The notes under the pieces: model-generated | Told to the model about the DNA's origin: nothing | Database searches by the model: none | Seen by the model: only the letters and a program-made list of their open reading frames with translations | Assembly (NCBI GenBank): GCA_964570845.1 | Contig: CAZMZB010000004.1 | Coordinates: 1-46,004 of the forward strand | Direction: 5' to 3' | Length of the DNA: 46,004 nt | DNA from: CAZLCC01 sp964570845 | GTDB lineage: Bacteria; Patescibacteriota; Saccharimonadia; Saccharimonadales; Saccharimonadaceae | Shown here: positions 31,933 to 41,130 of the stretch, piece after piece | Numbering within the stretch: the stretch's first letter is position 1 | Layout: the number at the start of each line of letters is the position of its first letter | Made by a program: the position numbers and the translations under genes

Positions 31933-32430
31933 ATGAAAACGCTGGAAATTATCGTCATTGCACACAATATTCGCTCAACGCACAACATTGGATCAATTCT
32001 TCGCAGTTGCGATGGATTTGGAGTAAAAAAACTTTACTTAACAGGCTACACACCCTATCCAGCTATAGAAAATGATACTCGCTTGCCGCATATTGTTGAA
32101 AAACTAACGAAACAAATAAGCAAAACAGCGCTTGGCGCAGAAGAAACCGTATTATTTTCGTACGAAGAGGATGTAGGGCGAGTTATTAAAAAGTTACGCA
32201 ATCAGGGATATTGTATTGCAGGTCTGGAGCAGAATGAACGCAGCATCTTATTACCAGATTATGCTCCACACCCGAAAGTAGCACTGATTTTAGGCGAAGA
32301 AATCTACGGTATAACAAAAGCAATTATTAACGAATGCGATGTAATAATAGAAATTCCTATGAAAGGCAAAAAAGAATCCTTTAATGTAGGTGTGGCTACT
32401 GGTATCGCGCTATATGCACTGTCTACTTAA
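31933..32430 (+). CDS. TrmH/SpoU-family RNA 2'-O-methyltransferase
   Basis: 165 aa, a single SPOUT domain with a trefoil knot. Motif 1 is NIGSILRSCDGFG (residues 19-31), motif 2 is ALILGEEIYGI, and motif 3 is IPMKGKKESFNVGVATGIALY. It lacks the N-terminal substrate-binding domain of 23S Gm2251 methylase. The likely target is a tRNA or rRNA 2'-OH; which one cannot be told. The start at 31933 is 7 nt after TACAAT (leaderless). Its last 8 bp overlap the end of dnaE on the other strand. Confidence 0.88.
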   Translation: MKTLEIIVIAHNIRSTHNIGSILRSCDGFGVKKLYLTGYTPYPAIENDTRLPHIVEKLTKQISKTALGAEETVLFSYEEDVGRVIKKLRNQGYCIAGLEQNERSILLPDYAPHPKVALILGEEIYGITKAIINECDVIIEIPMKGKKESFNVGVATGIALYALST

Positions 32431-35400
32431 ATACTACACATTTTTCGGTGTAAATATCAACCAACTTACTCTTTAAGTCGCTGGTTGCAACAACTTTGAA
32501 TGGTAGCCGAATTGCCGATTGCTTGTCATCACCAAGCATTAGAATAACCTCACTCTCACCCGGATATTCATTAAATATCTTTTTCATTTGTAGTAGTTTT
32601 TCGTGTTCATTTGGATCCTTGACATGAATAAATATCTTTTTTGGCACTTCAAGAGCTGGTGGAGAGACACCCAACACAGCTTTTTGTTTAGCGGTACTTG
32701 TTTTTACCACTTTATTACCAGTTGGAAGTTTTACTTTCTTTCCTGTGGCTTTATAATCTTTAATCTCTTCCTCTGTAATCTGTCTTAACTCATCAACGAT
32801 TATTTTCACTTCTCCAGTAGCGTTACCGTTCCTATCCCTGGCATTCACCCGACCACTTACACTCACTACCATATCCTGCGCTAAAGAATCACCAATCTTT
32901 TCATACAGTTTCGGAAAGATAATTATTTCCCCTTCGCCACTTTTATCCTCAAGTCCAATAAATGCCATTTTACTGCCATTTTTTGTGGTAATGGAACGAA
33001 CTGTATTAATAACACCGCCAACTTTAATATTTTTACCATCAAGTATCTCCGTGATCTTGGCAAGCGGTACGGTTTGTTCATCAAGATAAACGTCAAAAGA
33101 ATCCAGCGGATGTGAACTTAGATAAAGCCCAAGCAATTCTCTTTCCCAAGTTAACAATTCTTTCGCCGAGTGTTTGTTGGGCGCTGGCTCAAGTTTAACA
33201 CTAGGCATTGCCACCGCATTTTCAAGTCCACCAAACAGATCTGTCTGACCACTAATTGCCTCTTTTTGTATTTTGCTTGCATATCCCAAAATAGTATCAA
33301 GATTAAAAAGTAAATCTGACCTATCACCAAAAGCATCGAATGCGCCGGCTTTAATGAGTGATTCCCATGCTTTTCTATTTACTTTGCTGACATTGACTCG
33401 TTTCGCAAAATCTTCAATGTTTTTGAACGGCTCTTCTTCGCGAGCACGCAAAATTTCCTCCACTGCTACAGTTCCGACACCCTTTACCGCCGCCATACCA
33501 AAACGAATTTCGTTTTTTCCCGGCACTACAGCAAATTCAACATAACTTTCTCTCACGTCGGGCGGCAACACTTTAAGACCCATTTTTTTACACTCGGCAA
33601 TTTCAATCGCTAAACGATCAATGTCATCCTGATCGCTTGTCATCAGTGCTGCCATAAATGCATCCGGATAATGTGCTTTGAGATATGCCGTCCAATAAGC
33701 AATCATAGCGTAGCAAGCCGCATGCGATTTGTTGAAACAATAGTTTGCGAACTCTTCAAGCTGATCCCAGAATTTCTCAACCAGTTTCTTTTCAGCACCA
33801 CTATGCTTAATTGCACCATCTATAAACTGAGGCTTCACCTCCTTCATCATCGACATGATTTTCTTACCAACTGCTTTTCGAAGCGTATCCGCTTGACCGC
33901 CGGTAAAGCCCGCCATATCTTTCGAAATTTGCATAAACTGCTCTTGATAGACCAAAACGCCATAGGTACTCTCAAGTGCATCCTCCATTTTCGGGTGGAG
34001 ATATTCAATTTTTTTCTTGCCATGTTTTCTAGCAATAAAATCATCAATAAATTGCATCGGCCCAGGACGATAGAGTGCTACCATAGCGATAATGTCTTCA
34101 AAAATCGTCGGTTGAAGTTGCCGCAAATAGCGCTTCATACCGGCAGATTCAAACTGAAATACTCCTGTTGTATCACCCTTTTGGAACAGCTCGTATGTTT
34201 TTTCATCATCAAGCGGAATATCTGAAACTTTAATATCATTTTTGTATACTTTTTTAACAATTCGAAGTGCGTTGTTAATAATTGTTAAATTTGAAAGACC
34301 CAAAAAATCCATCTTTAAAAGCCCTAAGTCTTCAATTGGATACATTGGATACTGTGTTGAGATAACCCCTTTTTGTGCCATTTCAAGCGGGGTAAACTTT
34401 ACGATCTCATCTGGTGCAATCACCACGCCAGCTGCATGCACTCCATGAGAGCGAATTGTTCCTTCCAGTCTGCTGGCATAGTCTATTACTTGCTTAGCAT
34501 CAGCACTATTTTCATACTCGTATCGCAAGTCTGCATCTTTTGTCACACTTGTTTTGAGCGGAATATGCCGACCCTGTACCGGGGCTGGCACAAGTTTCGC
34601 TAAACGATCTGCATCGACATAGGGCACTTGAAGCACCCTTGCTACATCTCGAACAGCTGCTCGAGCTGCCATGCGACCAAAAGTAACGATATTTGCCACC
34701 CTATCTTCACCATATTTTTCAACACAATATTGAATGACTTCATCTCGACGTGTGTCCTGAATATCAATGTCAATATCGGGCATTGAAATACGATCTGGAT
34801 TTAAGAACCTCTCAAATAGAAGATCGTATTGTATCGGATCAAGATCTGTAATATTAAGCGCATAAGCAATAATCGAACCCGCCGCAGAACCACGACCTGG
34901 ACCAAAAATAATCCCTCGTTTCTTACCCCAGTCCATGAAATCCCAAATAATTAAGAAGTAACCGTTGAAGCCCATACTTTCAACAGTTGTCAGCTCAAAT
35001 GTTGCACGCTCCAGTACATCGCTCGGCAATAGCTTTTTAGCTTCTTTGATTGATAGCTCATTCTCAAATTTTGCCCCACCATAACGCCATGCAAGCCCTC
35101 GATACACAAGCTTTTCAAGATAACTTTTTTCCGTTTCACCTTTGGGAGTTGGAAACGTCGGAATTAAAATGTTGCCTAATTCAATTTCAACATTGCATCG
35201 ATCAGCAATTTCTTTTGTGTTCCTTACAATATCAGGATATTTATCCTCCCATCGCTTAATAACATCTTTCGGATCAGTCACGTGTAAATGAAAATTCTTT
35301 AGCGACATCCTGTTAGTATCGCTCAGGTATGCACCCGTTCCCACACAGAGCAAAATCTCATGAGAATCTTGATCATCCGGCTTTAAATAGTGGGCATCAC

Positions 35401-36034
35401 CGGTCACTACCTTTGGAATATTCAATTCTTCAGAAAGCTTAAAAACACCCTCATTAATTTTGACTTGCTCTGCCCATTCATTGTGGTCTTGTATTTCAAG
35501 GTAATATCTATCACCAAAAATGCTTTTATACCACTCAGCAATTGACTTTGCTTTCTCATAATTCTCAGCCCGCAAAGCTTCCCCGAGTTCACCGCCCGCA
35601 CAACCACTCAAAACGATAAGCCCTTCATTATATTTCTCGAGTAAATTATGATCAATTCTTGGTTTATAATACAGACCTTCTAGATTAGCGATCGTGGAAA
35701 GGCGCATGAGATTTTCGTACCCTTTGTTATTCATTGCCAGAATAATTAAATGATAACGTGCCTTATCTTTTGCTGGATCGCGATCATGGATAGTGCGCGA
35801 CGCAACATAGGCCTCCATACCAATAATTGGCTTAATCCCCTGTTTTTTGCAGGCTTTATAAAAGTCAATAGCGCCAGAAAGAGTGCCATGATCAGTCATT
35901 GCCACAGCATGCATGCCGAGTTCCTTGACATGCAAGATAAGTTCATCAATTTTGGTTAAACCATCAAGAAGACTGTGGTGGGTATGATTATGCAGATGAA
36001 CATAGTCAGACGGTTTTAAAGTCGTTTTACTCAC
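32423..36034 (-). CDS. dnaE: DNA polymerase III alpha subunit with intact PHP domain
   Basis: 1203 aa replicative polymerase. The PHP domain (1-280) keeps the metal ligands known from proofreading DnaE proteins: H14, H16, D48, H49, E74, H95, C145, D213 and H215. The palm has the acidic motif MPDIDIDIQD, and the family motifs FGPGRGSAAGS and YNKSHAACYA-type finger region (CFNKSHAACYA) are present. The C-terminus has helix-hairpin-helix and OB domains (VGGVINTVRSITTKNGSKMAF). The start is GTG at 36034 with GAGGGAAGG just before it. It is the last gene of the long minus-strand run that begins at gatC. Confidence 0.96.
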   Translation of the reverse strand: MSKTTLKPSDYVHLHNHTHHSLLDGLTKIDELILHVKELGMHAVAMTDHGTLSGAIDFYKACKKQGIKPIIGMEAYVASRTIHDRDPAKDKARYHLIILAMNNKGYENLMRLSTIANLEGLYYKPRIDHNLLEKYNEGLIVLSGCAGGELGEALRAENYEKAKSIAEWYKSIFGDRYYLEIQDHNEWAEQVKINEGVFKLSEELNIPKVVTGDAHYLKPDDQDSHEILLCVGTGAYLSDTNRMSLKNFHLHVTDPKDVIKRWEDKYPDIVRNTKEIADRCNVEIELGNILIPTFPTPKGETEKSYLEKLVYRGLAWRYGGAKFENELSIKEAKKLLPSDVLERATFELTTVESMGFNGYFLIIWDFMDWGKKRGIIFGPGRGSAAGSIIAYALNITDLDPIQYDLLFERFLNPDRISMPDIDIDIQDTRRDEVIQYCVEKYGEDRVANIVTFGRMAARAAVRDVARVLQVPYVDADRLAKLVPAPVQGRHIPLKTSVTKDADLRYEYENSADAKQVIDYASRLEGTIRSHGVHAAGVVIAPDEIVKFTPLEMAQKGVISTQYPMYPIEDLGLLKMDFLGLSNLTIINNALRIVKKVYKNDIKVSDIPLDDEKTYELFQKGDTTGVFQFESAGMKRYLRQLQPTIFEDIIAMVALYRPGPMQFIDDFIARKHGKKKIEYLHPKMEDALESTYGVLVYQEQFMQISKDMAGFTGGQADTLRKAVGKKIMSMMKEVKPQFIDGAIKHSGAEKKLVEKFWDQLEEFANYCFNKSHAACYAMIAYWTAYLKAHYPDAFMAALMTSDQDDIDRLAIEIAECKKMGLKVLPPDVRESYVEFAVVPGKNEIRFGMAAVKGVGTVAVEEILRAREEEPFKNIEDFAKRVNVSKVNRKAWESLIKAGAFDAFGDRSDLLFNLDTILGYASKIQKEAISGQTDLFGGLENAVAMPSVKLEPAPNKHSAKELLTWERELLGLYLSSHPLDSFDVYLDEQTVPLAKITEILDGKNIKVGGVINTVRSITTKNGSKMAFIGLEDKSGEGEIIIFPKLYEKIGDSLAQDMVVSVSGRVNARDRNGNATGEVKIIVDELRQITEEEIKDYKATGKKVKLPTGNKVVKTSTAKQKAVLGVSPPALEVPKKIFIHVKDPNEHEKLLQMKKIFNEYPGESEVILMLGDDKQSAIRLPFKVVATSDLKSKLVDIYTEKCVVFK

Positions 36035-36050
36035 ACCTTCCCTCTTAACA

Positions 36051-36332
36051 TTACTGGTTATTACGTTGTTCTATACTGTGCTGTACACTTTGAACGATAT
36101 CTCCAACAAACGGCATTTCATTCAAAAAAGAAAGTAGCCAAAGCAAAATTGCGACTAGTACTGTTGCGCCCAATACACTCCCAAAACCAAAGGTAATACC
36201 TCTAAAAAAATTTACTTGATAGATACGCGCTCGATGCTTGTAGTGGTCGTCAAAAAGCTGTTCAATCAGATCTTTCTGAGTTCCTTTTACCTGATCATCT
36301 TTAAATTGTTTTACCACTGACTTCTTTGTCAT
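36051..36332 (-). CDS. DUF5665-like small membrane protein
   Basis: 93 aa. A charged N-terminal half (DLIEQLFDDHYKHRARIYQVNF) precedes one glycine-containing transmembrane helix at about 44-70 (ITFGFGSVLGATVLVAILLWLLSFL) and a short polar end. This is the layout of DUF5665, common in Patescibacteria, function unknown. It lies 9 nt after the YtxH-like gene and 16 nt before dnaE, so it is co-transcribed with them. Confidence 0.75.
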   Translation of the reverse strand: MTKKSVVKQFKDDQVKGTQKDLIEQLFDDHYKHRARIYQVNFFRGITFGFGSVLGATVLVAILLWLLSFLNEMPFVGDIVQSVQHSIEQRNNQ

Positions 36333-36341
36333 TACACCAAC

Positions 36342-36662
36342 TTAGCGCTTGTTCTTAAAACCAGCTTTTGCACCTTTGACCGCACCTTCTGCTGCTTTTT
36401 CTGTTCGCTCTTTAATATCTTTGGCTTTATATTTTACTTCATCGGCTTTATCTTTAACCGTTTCTGAAGCCGCTGATGTTTTTGCTCTCGCCTCTTTTGC
36501 GGCTTCTTCAGCTGTATCACGTGTATCTTTTTTCATTCTTTCAGTTTTTTCTTTAATATCTTTTCTCGTCTCTTTTCCACTCTTTGGAGCCGTTAGTACT
36601 CCAGCTAATGCTCCTGCGACAGCGCCAATCAGTGCTCCAAGTGCAAATTTTCCTTTTGACAT
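36342..36662 (-). CDS. YtxH-domain (gas-vesicle/general-stress-like) protein
   Basis: 106 aa. It starts with the typical YtxH hydrophobic helix and turn (ALGALIGAVAGALAGVLTAPKSGKETR). About 75 residues of Lys/Glu/Ala-rich amphipathic helix follow (KDIKEKTERMKKD and similar repeats). YtxH proteins are membrane-attached, with a role in stress suggested in Bacillus but no defined mechanism. It is part of the three-gene set of small membrane proteins before dnaE. Confidence 0.85.
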   Translation of the reverse strand: MSKGKFALGALIGAVAGALAGVLTAPKSGKETRKDIKEKTERMKKDTRDTAEEAAKEARAKTSAASETVKDKADEVKYKAKDIKERTEKAAEGAVKGAKAGFKNKR

Positions 36663-36676
36663 TACCTTACCCTCCT

Positions 36677-36931
36677 TTATTTCTTACTTTTGTTTTTCGC
36701 TTCCTTAAACTGCTTCATAATCATCTTTGCAATGATCATCGGTGTTGTCGCTTTTGATACACTCTCCACAACTGTTTCAATTTGTCCTGTAGTGCGCTGT
36801 ATCGAACTTGTTATCGAACTAATGTTTCTTGATACACGAATGAGTATAATACTGAGAATAATGCCGAGTAGCAAGAATATTACTAAGAAAATGGAGGTTA
36901 TGACCACTAGGATTTCTGTTGCTTCATTCAT
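36677..36931 (-). CDS. Small membrane protein with one TM helix and coiled coil
   Basis: 84 aa. One long transmembrane helix near the N-terminus (about 7-32, VVITSIFLVIFLLLGIILSIIL) is followed by a coiled region (NISSITSSIQRTTGQIETVVESVSK) and a basic tail (KEAKNKSKK). It is similar in layout to DUF948 proteins. The ATG at 36931 is preferred over 36937 because of the distance from GAAAGGG. A TATAAT (36972-36967 on the minus strand) overlaps the galU stop and could start transcription here. Confidence 0.6.
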   Translation of the reverse strand: MNEATEILVVITSIFLVIFLLLGIILSIILIRVSRNISSITSSIQRTTGQIETVVESVSKATTPMIIAKMIMKQFKEAKNKSKK

Positions 36932-36966
36932 TACCATATACCCTTTCAGCTTAGCTTATATATATT

Positions 36967-36972
36967 ATTATA
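36967..36972 (-). promoter_or_regulatory. Possible internal promoter inside the gat-galU-dnaE run
   Basis: TATAAT on the minus strand overlaps the stop codon of galU (36968-36970). It would give a leader of about 28 nt with GAAAGGG before the small membrane protein gene. It may uncouple dnaE from the gat genes. Confidence 0.4.
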
Positions 36973-37840
36973 CTCTACTTTTTAAATACTGAGAAAGCTC
37001 CTTGCCATATTCATCGCTTTCCAGTGCAAAATCAATCACCGCCTTAATATATCGAAGTGGATCACCGCCATCATGCCATACACCATCGATTTCTTTGCCA
37101 TACACCGTATCTTTTTTGGCAAGCTCGCTAATGCTATCACCCAACACAATTTCATTACCCTTGCCTGGCTTTAAGTTTTCAATTAAGGGCAAAATATCTG
37201 GCGTCAACAAATAACAGCCGGTTTGTGCTAAACGGCTTGGCTCGGTTCCTCTGACAGGCTTTTCAACTAAACCTTCAACCTTAAAAATACTCTCCTCAAT
37301 ATATTCACCTGGTCGTGCCATGCCATATTGGTCAACCGTATCGGTCGATACTTCGGCAAATGACATAATTGATTTACCCGTTTTTTCATGAGCTTCTAGT
37401 AGCTGTACTGCCCGCGGCACATCACTTCGAAAGAAATCATCCGCAAAAAACACAAAAAATGGCTCGTCATCACTAATCAAATGACGAGCATTTAGAACTG
37501 GCAGAGCATTCCCTTTTGGGGAGCCCTTCTGTCGTAAATAAATAAAGTTTGCCATTTCTGCTATATTTCTCAGTTCCTTCGCCAAGTCATTCTTTCCACG
37601 CTGTTCAAGCTCGTTCTCCAGCTCGTCTGCTCGATCAAAATGATCCTCAATAGATCGTTTTGTACTACCGGTAACAATAATAATCTCCGTTACTCCTGCT
37701 GCCACTGCTTCCTCGACGATAAGTTGAATGACTGGTTTATCAAGGATCGGTAACATCTCTTTTGGCATCGCTTTTGTTTGAGGTAAAAATCGCGTTCCCA
37801 GCCCAGCGGCACAAATAATAGCTTTTGTTGGTTTTTTCAT
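36968..37840 (-). CDS. galU: UTP--glucose-1-phosphate uridylyltransferase
   Basis: 290 aa, normal. It makes UDP-glucose for glycans from UTP and glucose-1-phosphate. Nucleotide-binding GLGTRFLPQTKAMPKEMLPI at 14-33, then FFVFFADDFF (the metal Asp region), GLVEKPVRGTEPS and WHDGGDPLRYIKAV are all present. It starts 2 nt after the gatB stop, using AAAGGA within the gatB end as ribosome site. The UDP-glucose would feed surface polysaccharide or glycolipid made elsewhere in the genome. Confidence 0.95.
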   Translation of the reverse strand: MKKPTKAIICAAGLGTRFLPQTKAMPKEMLPILDKPVIQLIVEEAVAAGVTEIIIVTGSTKRSIEDHFDRADELENELEQRGKNDLAKELRNIAEMANFIYLRQKGSPKGNALPVLNARHLISDDEPFFVFFADDFFRSDVPRAVQLLEAHEKTGKSIMSFAEVSTDTVDQYGMARPGEYIEESIFKVEGLVEKPVRGTEPSRLAQTGCYLLTPDILPLIENLKPGKGNEIVLGDSISELAKKDTVYGKEIDGVWHDGGDPLRYIKAVIDFALESDEYGKELSQYLKSRV

Positions 37841-37842
37841 GT

Positions 37843-39303
37843 TTATATCCTTTCACGAATTAGCTTTTGCACTAAAGCAGGATTGGCAGTACCTCGAGAT
37901 TTTTTCATAATCTGCCCAACCAAGAAACCGATTGCCTTCTCATTTCCATTTTTAATATCTTGGATTGCTTTTTGAGATGCAACATCAGTCAACACTTCAT
38001 CAACAATTTTCGCGATCGTATCTTCATCGCTTACTTGTAACAGATTTTTTACCTTAGCAATTTCCTTCGCGCTTTTGCTGCTACTTTTCAAAAGCTCAAG
38101 AAAAACTTCTTTGGCTGCCGTTGAGCTAAGTTCACTTTTTTCAACCATTTCGGACAATTCAATGAGGCTTTGTGGCGATGCGATATGAGACGAAGTGCTT
38201 TCTTCACTTTGCTCTTCACCTGTAAGTACGCTTGCAAACCAATGTGCTACTCGTTTTGTTGTTCTATTATCCGACATATCCTGTATTTCGCTCATCAATT
38301 TTGCTTGCAGCTTATCTTGTAATAAGGCATTGACGACTGAATTATCGACACCCAAAGCTTCCCACTTCTCACGATATTTCGGTGGTAACATTGGCATATT
38401 ACTGCGCACTTTCTCAACTTCGTCACCACTTAAAACAATCGGGGGAATATCAGCATCTGGCATATAGCGATAATCTTGCGCTTCTTCTTTGCTGCGTTGA
38501 GAAAATGTTTTTTGCTTCGCATCATTCCAACCACGTGTTTCCTGCGTGACTTTTCCGCTCTTTTCAAGTATCTCAATTTGCCGTGCTATCTCATATGCAG
38601 CTGCTCGTTCAACACTTTTAAACGAATTAAGATTCTTTACCTCAGTGCGCTTACCAAGTTCTTTGCTTCCCTTTTTTGCAACCGAGACATTCACATCAAA
38701 ACGCATATTACCGTGATATAAATCACCATGAGTAACACCGGCATATGTCATGAGAAGATACAGTTCCTGCGCATATGCCTTTGCTTGTTCAGCACTATGA
38801 ATATCTGCTTCTGAGACAATTTCAATCAATGGCGTACCCGCACGATTCAAGTCAACCAAACTATACTCTTTACCCGCCGGGTGAGTCAATTTTCCAGCAT
38901 CTTCTTCAAGATGCGCATGGTGAATTCTCACTGTACACCTCTCGCCATCGGGTAATAGTACATCGATTTTTCCTTTGCCAATAATTGGCTCGTAAAGCTG
39001 CGTCGTTTGATAACCTTTTGGGAGATCCGGATAGAAATAATGTTTACGATCAAATCGACTGATGTGCGCAATATCACAATTCATCGCCAACCCTGCCTTA
39101 ATTGCCAGCTTTACCGCTTCTTTATTCAGAACTGGCAACACACCGGGGAAACCGAAATCTATAGGGCTAACTGTCGTATTTGGCGCTTCGTCACGTGCGT
39201 CATTATTCGCTCCGCTGAAGAGTTTCGTTTTTGTTGCCAACTGTACATGACATTCAATGCCTATTGTTGGCTCATATACATCAATGATTTCTTTCCTAAC
39301 CAT
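37843..39303 (-). CDS. gatB: Asp/Glu-tRNA amidotransferase subunit B
   Basis: 486 aa. It binds misacylated tRNA and activates Glu (or Asp) on tRNA-Gln (or tRNA-Asn) for amidation with ammonia from GatA. The N-terminal motif is IGIECHVQL, a variant of the common IGLEVHVQL. RFDRKHYFYPDLPKGYQ and the LNRAGTPLIEIVSE stretch are conserved, and a C-terminal YqeY-like domain ends with GFLVGQIMKKSRGTANPALV. It is separated from gatA by a small membrane protein gene and lies 4 nt after it. Confidence 0.96.
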   Translation of the reverse strand: MVRKEIIDVYEPTIGIECHVQLATKTKLFSGANNDARDEAPNTTVSPIDFGFPGVLPVLNKEAVKLAIKAGLAMNCDIAHISRFDRKHYFYPDLPKGYQTTQLYEPIIGKGKIDVLLPDGERCTVRIHHAHLEEDAGKLTHPAGKEYSLVDLNRAGTPLIEIVSEADIHSAEQAKAYAQELYLLMTYAGVTHGDLYHGNMRFDVNVSVAKKGSKELGKRTEVKNLNSFKSVERAAAYEIARQIEILEKSGKVTQETRGWNDAKQKTFSQRSKEEAQDYRYMPDADIPPIVLSGDEVEKVRSNMPMLPPKYREKWEALGVDNSVVNALLQDKLQAKLMSEIQDMSDNRTTKRVAHWFASVLTGEEQSEESTSSHIASPQSLIELSEMVEKSELSSTAAKEVFLELLKSSSKSAKEIAKVKNLLQVSDEDTIAKIVDEVLTDVASQKAIQDIKNGNEKAIGFLVGQIMKKSRGTANPALVQKLIRERI

Positions 39304-39307
39304 AACC

Positions 39308-39721
39308 CTACAGCGCCCCCAAGTCTTTTAGCGCCCGCTTATACACCGTCAACGCCCGCTTTGTGCCCGAATGCTTAATGGTCATTTCCTCATGTACAAT
39401 TCGATTACGCAGCTTATGTACCACCCACACTGATTTGCTATCTTTAAACTGACGCTCAGCCTTTTTCATTCGTTCAGCCATCGTTTCACCAGCAAAACCC
39501 CTCGCTCTTAAAGCTTGATCAAGCAGCTTATCAGCGTTAATAATCGCCATTTGATTTGAAGGCTCATCTTCACTGAGCTTTGATTCAATTTTTAACCACT
39601 TCAAACGAAATTCTTCTTGATTAATTCCTTTTGGTGCTTTCCGGGTCGTTGTAATAATAATTAAAAGCAAGATAGCAACAAAAATAATCGCCGCAAACAT
39701 AATGACAATAACACTATCCAT
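39308..39721 (-). CDS. Small membrane protein inserted between gatA and gatB
   Basis: 137 aa, not recognised. One N-terminal transmembrane helix (about 4-24, VIVIMFAAIIFVAILLLIII) is followed by a soluble helical domain (residues 30-137) with ALRARGFAGETMAERMKKAE and VWVVHKLRNRIVHEE. The latter resembles helix-rich C-terminal regions seen in other Patescibacteria membrane proteins. Its ATG overlaps the gatA stop (TAATG), which is strong translational coupling, and gatB follows by 4 nt. Confidence 0.75.
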   Translation of the reverse strand: MDSVIVIMFAAIIFVAILLLIIITTTRKAPKGINQEEFRLKWLKIESKLSEDEPSNQMAIINADKLLDQALRARGFAGETMAERMKKAERQFKDSKSVWVVHKLRNRIVHEEMTIKHSGTKRALTVYKRALKDLGAL

Positions 39722-41124
39722 TATTTTTCTCCCTCTAGTGAACGAGCAAGCGCAAGAACATTCGCATCGGTTTTATTTTGACCGACCAATTGCACGCCAA
39801 TTGGCAAACCACTTTTTGTTACTCCACTGGGCACACTGATAGCCGGTGCACCTGAGAGGTTTGCGAATGCTGTCATTATATCTGAAAGATACATCTTAAT
39901 GGGATCTTTCACATTCTCCCCAATCTTAAAAGCCGGAGCTGGTGTTGTCGGACCAAACAATACATCATACTCTTCAAAGAGGTCATTCATCTCTTTAATC
40001 AAAATCGTTCTTGCTTTTTGCGCTTGTTGATAATACGCGTCAAAATACCCGCTCGAAAGCACATAGCTGCCAATCATAATCCGCCGCTTATTTTCAGGCA
40101 TAAGCCCTTCATCCCGACTTTTTCCACAGACTTCCGCAAGCGTTTGCGCAGCTACTCGTTTACCATATCGTACACCATCATATCGTGCCAAGTTTGAACT
40201 CACCTCAGCTGGCACAATCACATAATACATTGCTAAACTGTGGTGCACCATCGGCAACCTCACCTCTTCAACAGTGTGTCCTTGTTGCTCCAGTTTTTTA
40301 GCATACTCAAGTGTTGCAGTTCTAATCTCTTCATCGACATCACTATCCATAAACTCTTTAATCAGACCAATCTTCTGTTTTGGTTTTACAGCTTCTTGAA
40401 TCGAGAAAAAGTCTGGCAGTGTTGTTCCGTCGCGCTCGTCTCTTCCCGCTAATATAGCTAATACGATTTCACTGTCTCTGACTGTTTTCGCAATCGGTCC
40501 AATCACATCGGTGCTACTTCCCATTGCCACCACCCCATAGCGACTTATTGCACCATAGGTTGGTTTTACTCCCACTACACCATTAAAACTGGCTGGCTGG
40601 CGAATTGAGCCGCCAGTATCCGTGCCTAATGCAAAAGGTGCGATATCAAGTGCGATTGCCACAGCTGAACCACCGCTGCTGCCACCGGCAACTCGAGTGT
40701 CATCAATAGCATTTTTAGTCACCCCAAACGCTGAGTTTTCCGTACTACTTCCATGAGCAAACGCATCAAGATTAGCCTTGCCAATACAAATTGCGCCCTC
40801 GTTTTCTAGTTTCTCAATCGCCGTTGCTTGAAATGGAGCCTCAAAGTTTTCCAAAATTTTGCTTGCAGCAGTCGTTGGAGAGCCGAAGGTCAAAAAGTTA
40901 TCTTTAGCGACGAATGGCACGCCGGCAAGTTTTCCAGCAGATTTTCCACTCTTTATTGACTGATCAATGACTTCAGCCCTTTGTAAGGCACGCTTGCTTG
41001 TCAAGCTCAAAAAGATATTATGCTTGGCATACTGCTCAGCTTTCTCAAGTGCGCGTTCAACTTGCTCTTTGGCTGAGCTTTTTCCCGATTTTACCTCTGC
41101 AACAATTGCTTCAATATGGCTCAT
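39721..41124 (-). CDS. gatA: Glutamyl-tRNA(Gln)/Asp-tRNA(Asn) amidotransferase subunit A
   Basis: 467 aa amidase that releases ammonia from glutamine. The Ser-cisSer-Lys triad is visible: Lys in PFVAKDNF, cis-Ser in GGSSGGSAVA, and the nucleophile Ser in GTDTGGSIRQPA. The start is either GTG 41130 (touching the gatC stop) or ATG 41124 (MSHIEAIV), the latter being more typical. It is part of gatC-gatA-orf-gatB. Confidence 0.95.
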   Translation of the reverse strand: MSHIEAIVAEVKSGKSSAKEQVERALEKAEQYAKHNIFLSLTSKRALQRAEVIDQSIKSGKSAGKLAGVPFVAKDNFLTFGSPTTAASKILENFEAPFQATAIEKLENEGAICIGKANLDAFAHGSSTENSAFGVTKNAIDDTRVAGGSSGGSAVAIALDIAPFALGTDTGGSIRQPASFNGVVGVKPTYGAISRYGVVAMGSSTDVIGPIAKTVRDSEIVLAILAGRDERDGTTLPDFFSIQEAVKPKQKIGLIKEFMDSDVDEEIRTATLEYAKKLEQQGHTVEEVRLPMVHHSLAMYYVIVPAEVSSNLARYDGVRYGKRVAAQTLAEVCGKSRDEGLMPENKRRIMIGSYVLSSGYFDAYYQQAQKARTILIKEMNDLFEEYDVLFGPTTPAPAFKIGENVKDPIKMYLSDIMTAFANLSGAPAISVPSGVTKSGLPIGVQLVGQNKTDANVLALARSLEGEK

Positions 41125-41130
41125 GATCAC

